In this document: positions 60,939 to 64,000 of the stretch, in pieces
Position numbering within the stretch: position 1 is the stretch's first letter
How the letters are laid out: every line of letters starts with the position of its first letter
Assembly: GCA_016287875.1 (NCBI GenBank)
Contig: JAEEXQ010000001.1
Span: forward strand, 1-64,000
Reading direction: 5' to 3'
Origin: Bacteroidales bacterium
Lineage (GTDB): Bacteria > Bacteroidota > Bacteroidia > Bacteroidales > UBA932
Length of the DNA stretch: 64,000 nucleotides
Made by a program: the position numbers and the translations under genes
The notes under the pieces: model-generated
The model's input: only the letters and a program-made list of their open reading frames with translations
Told to the model about the DNA's origin: nothing
Databases searched by the model: none

Positions 60939-61838
60939 ATGAATGATAAAAAGCTCAATATTCTCGTAACAGGTGCCAACGGACAGCTTGGAAGATGCCT
61001 CCGCGATGAGAGCCGCGGCAGCCGGAACCGCTACATCTTTACTGACGTAAGCGAGCTGCCCGGGCTGGAAACCACGTACCTGGACGTATGCAACGGCGAT
61101 GCTCTCGACATAGTCGCCGATTCCGAGAATGTTGACGTCATAATCAACTGCGCAGGCTATACCAACGTGGACAGGGCCGAGGATGAGACACATCTCGCCG
61201 ACCTGCTTAACCACGTGGCCGCGGCCAACCTTGCCGCCACCGCCCGCCGGAGGGGTGCAACCCTGATCCACATTTCCACCGACTACGTGTTCGGCGGAGA
61301 TTCCTGCACTCCCATAAAGGAAGATGCGGCCCCGGCCCCCCTGGGGGTGTACGGCGCCACCAAGCTGGCAGGGGAGGATGCGGTAAGGGCTTCTGCCTGC
61401 CGCTATATCATTATCCGCACTGCCTGGATGTATTCCGCGTACGGGAAGAACTTCTTCAAGACTATGCTGAGCCTGACTGCATCCCATCCTTCCATAAAGG
61501 TGGTCTGCGACCAGACGGGCACTCCCACCTACGCTCCCGACCTGGCCCGTTTCATAGTGGGAATCATCGACGGGGGCAAACTCGGCCATACCGGCTTATA
61601 CAACTATACGGGAGAAGGAGTCTGCAGCTGGTACGACTTCGCGCACGCCATCTGCAAGCGCGCCGGCAACAAGTGCCAGGTGAATCCCTGCCGCAGCGAG
61701 GATTATCCCACCAGAGCCCGCCGGCCCCATTATTCTGTGCTGGACAAGAGCCTGGTAAAATCCGTCTTCGGAGTCTCCATCCCACATTGGACCGATTCCC
61801 TGGACAAATGTTTTCAAGAACTGGATAATGACAATTGA
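60939..61838 (+). CDS. rmlD: dTDP-4-dehydrorhamnose reductase
   Basis: 299 residues, last step of dTDP-L-rhamnose synthesis. NAD(P)-binding GANGQLGRCL, NCAGYTNVDRAEDE, STDYVFGG, YGATKLAGED (YxxxK catalytic pair), TAWMYSAYGKNFFKTML, TGTPTYAPDLARFI. Start at 60939 agrees with the family. Its end overlaps rmlC by 11 bases. rmlA and rmlB are not in this window. Confidence 0.94.
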   Translation: MNDKKLNILVTGANGQLGRCLRDESRGSRNRYIFTDVSELPGLETTYLDVCNGDALDIVADSENVDVIINCAGYTNVDRAEDETHLADLLNHVAAANLAATARRRGATLIHISTDYVFGGDSCTPIKEDAAPAPLGVYGATKLAGEDAVRASACRYIIIRTAWMYSAYGKNFFKTMLSLTASHPSIKVVCDQTGTPTYAPDLARFIVGIIDGGKLGHTGLYNYTGEGVCSWYDFAHAICKRAGNKCQVNPCRSEDYPTRARRPHYSVLDKSLVKSVFGVSIPHWTDSLDKCFQELDNDN

Positions 61839-62406
61839 GCGTACCTCCATATCTGACGTAGTGATACTGCATCCCCGCATTTTCGAGGATGCAAGGGGCT
61901 ATTTCTTCGAGTCTTTCAACGAGAAGGAATTCGCCTCGCTGCTGTATCCCGTGCACTTCGTGCAGGACAATGAAAGCAAATCCTGTCACGGAGTGGTCCG
62001 GGGGCTCCACTACCAGAAGGGAGATAGCGCCCAAGGTAAGTTGGTACGTGTAATAAAAGGAGAAGTTCTCGACATCGCCGTAGATATCCGCGTCGGCAGC
62101 CCCACTTTCGGCAAGTGGGTGGGCGTCAGGCTCTCGGAGCAGAACGCCTCGCAGCTGTTCATCCCCCGCGGATTCGCCCACGGATTCTGCGTGCTGAGCG
62201 AGGAAGCGGTGTTCCAGTACAAGTGCGACCGTTTCTACGACCCTGCGGCCGAAGGAGCAATAGCCTGGGACGATCCCGACCTGGCTGTCGATTGGGGCAT
62301 TCCCGCCAAGGATGTGCTGCTTTCCGAAAAGGACAGACATCACAGGAGGCTCAGGGACATCCCCGCGGGAGAACTTTTCGAATACGGTAAGGATTTATAT
62401 CGATGA
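61828..62406 (+). CDS. rmlC: dTDP-4-dehydrorhamnose 3,5-epimerase
   Basis: 192-residue cupin epimerase. HPRIFEDARGYFFESFNEKE, VRGLHYQKGDSAQGKLVRV (catalytic His), GEVLDIAVDIRVGSPTFGKW, FIPRGFAHGFCVLSE and WDDPDLAVDW are the family signatures. Coupled to rmlD and, by ATGA overlap, to pheA. Confidence 0.96.
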   Translation: MTIERTSISDVVILHPRIFEDARGYFFESFNEKEFASLLYPVHFVQDNESKSCHGVVRGLHYQKGDSAQGKLVRVIKGEVLDIAVDIRVGSPTFGKWVGVRLSEQNASQLFIPRGFAHGFCVLSEEAVFQYKCDRFYDPAAEGAIAWDDPDLAVDWGIPAKDVLLSEKDRHHRRLRDIPAGELFEYGKDLYR

Positions 62407-63233
62407 AAAAAGTCGCTATTCAAGGGTATTCCGGCTGTTTCCACGAAGAGGCCGCAAGGCGTTTCTATGCCGGCATAGGCGAGGACGCGCTCCAGATTGT
62501 GGAGTGCGACACCTTCGACGGACTGTACACGGCAATGGCTTCGCATAAGGCGGATTCCGCCGTGATGGCAATCGAGAATACCGTTTCCGGCGGACTCCTC
62601 CCTAACTTCGACCTGCTGCGCAAGAATCCGCAGCGCATCAAGGGAGAGGTCTTCCTGCGCATAGAGCAGAACCTTATGGCCCTGCCAGGCCAGAAGCTGG
62701 AGGACATCAAGGAGGTCCGCACCCACTATATGGCCATCAACCAGACCCGCGAGTTCTTCAAGGACTGGCCCGGAATCCGTCTGGTGGAGTCGGAAGATAC
62801 CGCAAAGTCGGCCGCCCAGGTCGCAGGGGAGAAGCTGGAGGGAGTGGGCGCAGTGGCATCCAAACTGGCGGCCCAGCTCTATGGCCTGGAGATTCTCGCC
62901 CCCGGCATAGAGACCTACAAGCAGAATTTCACCCGTTTCCTGATAATGGATCCGGATCTCGCCGTGCAGGAGAAGGATATAGACAAAGCCTCCCTTTGTT
63001 TCACCCTGCCCCATACTCCGGGATCCCTGGCCCACATACTTACCATACTCTCGTTCTACGAGATGAACCTCACCCGCATCCAGTCCCTGCCCATCCCCGG
63101 GAAGGAATGGCAGTACTTCTTCTACGCCGACATAAAGTTCGCATCCTACGGAAGATACCAGCAGGCCCTTGCAGCAGTGAGGCCCCTTATAGATGAATTC
63201 CAGATACTGGGAGAATATAAATCCGCCCTATGA
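62403..63233 (+). CDS. pheA: Prephenate dehydratase
   Basis: 276 residues converting prephenate to phenylpyruvate. Substrate-binding domain with VAIQGYSGCFHEEAARRFY, AVMAIENTVSGGLLPN and THYMAINQ, EDTAKSAAQV, ASKLAAQLYGLEILAPGIE, NFTRFLI (the TxRF-like motif), then an ACT regulatory domain (FTLPHTPGSLAHILTILSFY, ESLPIPGKEWQYFFYADIK type) for feedback by phenylalanine. No chorismate mutase domain. Overlaps the aminotransferase start (ATGA). Confidence 0.95.
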   Translation: MKKVAIQGYSGCFHEEAARRFYAGIGEDALQIVECDTFDGLYTAMASHKADSAVMAIENTVSGGLLPNFDLLRKNPQRIKGEVFLRIEQNLMALPGQKLEDIKEVRTHYMAINQTREFFKDWPGIRLVESEDTAKSAAQVAGEKLEGVGAVASKLAAQLYGLEILAPGIETYKQNFTRFLIMDPDLAVQEKDIDKASLCFTLPHTPGSLAHILTILSFYEMNLTRIQSLPIPGKEWQYFFYADIKFASYGRYQQALAAVRPLIDEFQILGEYKSAL

Positions 63234-64000
63234 TCATACAAGCAGCCCGACGTACCGAGAGCGTCAAAGAGTACTATTTCTCGAAGAAGAACCGCGAAAT
63301 CGCCGAATTGAATGCCGATGGCAGGACCGAACCCATCATCAACCTGGGCATAGGTTCCCCTGACGGACGTCCTCCGCAGGCCGCCATCGACGAGCTCTGT
63401 GCCACCGCAGTCCAGAACGGAGTGCACGCCTACCAGAGCTACACCGGTATCCCCGAACTCCGCAAGGCATTCGCCGGATGGTACGACCGCTGGTATGGGG
63501 TTGAACTGGATCCTGCCAAGGAAATCCAGCCCCTGACCGGTTCCAAGGAAGGAATACTCATCACCTCCCTCGCCTTCCTGAACAAAGGCGACAAGGTGCT
63601 GGTCCCGGATCCGGGCTATCCTACCTACAGCTCCGCCGCCCGTCTTTGCGAGGCGGAGATAGTCTATTACGACCTGGTGGAATCCCGCGGCTGGCAGCCT
63701 GACCTGGAGGCCCTGGAAGCATCCGACCTTAGCGGAGTGAAGATGATGTGGACCAACTATCCCAATATGCCCACGGGCGCGCCGGCCGATCCCGGACTCT
63801 ACGAGAAACTGGTGGACTTCGGCCGCAGGCACGGAATACTTATCTGCAACGACAATCCCTATAGTTTCATACTGACCGAGAACCATTATTCCATACTTTC
63901 GGTGCCCGGCGCAAAGGACTGCTGCCTGGAACTCAACTCGCTCAGCAAGGCCCACAACATGGCCGGCTGGCGTCTGGGAATGGTCGCGTCCTCGGCAGAT
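63230..64000 (+). CDS. Class I/II aminotransferase, partial (runs off window)
   Basis: About 257 residues visible; the 3' end lies outside. PLP-dependent fold type I: GIGSPDGRPPQAAIDELC, YQSYTGIPELRKAFAGWY, LTGSKEGILITSLAFLN, VPDPGYPTYSSAARLC, MWTNYPNMPTGAPAD, NDNPYSFIL and SLSKAHNMAGWRLGM, where SLSK carries the PLP lysine. The position after pheA suggests it makes phenylalanine or tyrosine from the keto acid; the sequence is also compatible with an LL-diaminopimelate or aspartate-type enzyme. Confidence 0.88.
   Translation, partial: MIIQAARRTESVKEYYFSKKNREIAELNADGRTEPIINLGIGSPDGRPPQAAIDELCATAVQNGVHAYQSYTGIPELRKAFAGWYDRWYGVELDPAKEIQPLTGSKEGILITSLAFLNKGDKVLVPDPGYPTYSSAARLCEAEIVYYDLVESRGWQPDLEALEASDLSGVKMMWTNYPNMPTGAPADPGLYEKLVDFGRRHGILICNDNPYSFILTENHYSILSVPGAKDCCLELNSLSKAHNMAGWRLGMVASSAD

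Overview
This window reads as chromosome of a GC-rich member of the Bacteroidales (phylum Bacteroidota), probably an uncultured gut-type lineage. The placement rests on repeated promoters of the Bacteroidota type (TTTG, about 19 bases, TAnnTTTG), on lineage-typical genes (DUF3078, DUF3857 transglutaminases, histone-H1-like Hc1, FadL-type porin, exported C1, C11, M6 and S9 peptidases), and on the short-form ProS. It is mostly core genome; there is no prophage, plasmid or CRISPR. The final gene, an aminotransferase, runs off the right edge.

Layout. 0-6.5 kb, minus strand: a DUF1349 lipoprotein, initiator tRNA-Met, and the proS-DUF3078-tilS-hisS operon. 6.6-12.9 kb, plus strand: a Tyr/Trp- then Ser/Arg-rich secreted protein, a FadL-like porin, then lpxD-lpxC-lpxA-wbqC for lipid A and surface glycan. 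13.1-15.4 kb: a Y1 (HUH) transposase-like gene and a THUMP-like methyltransferase. 15.5-21.6 kb: translation genes rimP(short)-nusA-infB-ettA and tRNA-Gln. 21.7-26.2 kb: PspC, two DUF3857 transglutaminase-like exported proteins, tadA. 26.8-33.4 kb: polA, an ECF sigma factor, an organophosphate antiporter, a HAD-IIA phosphatase, rsmG, rpmH. 33.5-48 kb: exported peptidases, rmuC, a GDPD lipoprotein, a LolC/E-type permease, rbfA, tyrS, tpiA, Hc1, pth, rplY. 48-58.7 kb: xerD, tdk, rsmI, an HhH protein, a second Y1 gene, trpS, recA, rlmN, a patatin-barrel protein, recX. 59.3-64 kb: pdxA, rnhA, rmlD, rmlC, pheA and the partial aminotransferase.

The most unusual content is a set of small palindromic elements sitting in frame inside conserved protein genes. 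One family has a core of about 100 bases that is 98/100 identical between polA and rsmG, in opposite orientations. Related elements bounded by long inverted repeats lie inside wbqC, the HhH gene and probably the THUMP-like methyltransferase. A second family, about 110 bases with an outer inverted repeat, conserved spacers and a central hairpin of variable sequence, occurs six times: beside both Y1 transposase genes, across the wbqC stop codon, in two other intergenic regions, and inside rsmG. Stems change between copies but stay self-complementary, which points to selection on a folded single strand, the substrate that Y1/HUH enzymes recognise. I infer a REP/RAYT-like system that tolerates or uses insertion into coding sequence.

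Other points: LpxC lacks the C-terminal FabZ domain usual in this phylum; RimP and TilS lack their C-terminal domains; PolA appears to have lost proofreading residues; several promoters place the -7 box 4-9 bases before the ATG, suggesting leaderless mRNAs. All calls are from reading sequence and translations; no database search was run.
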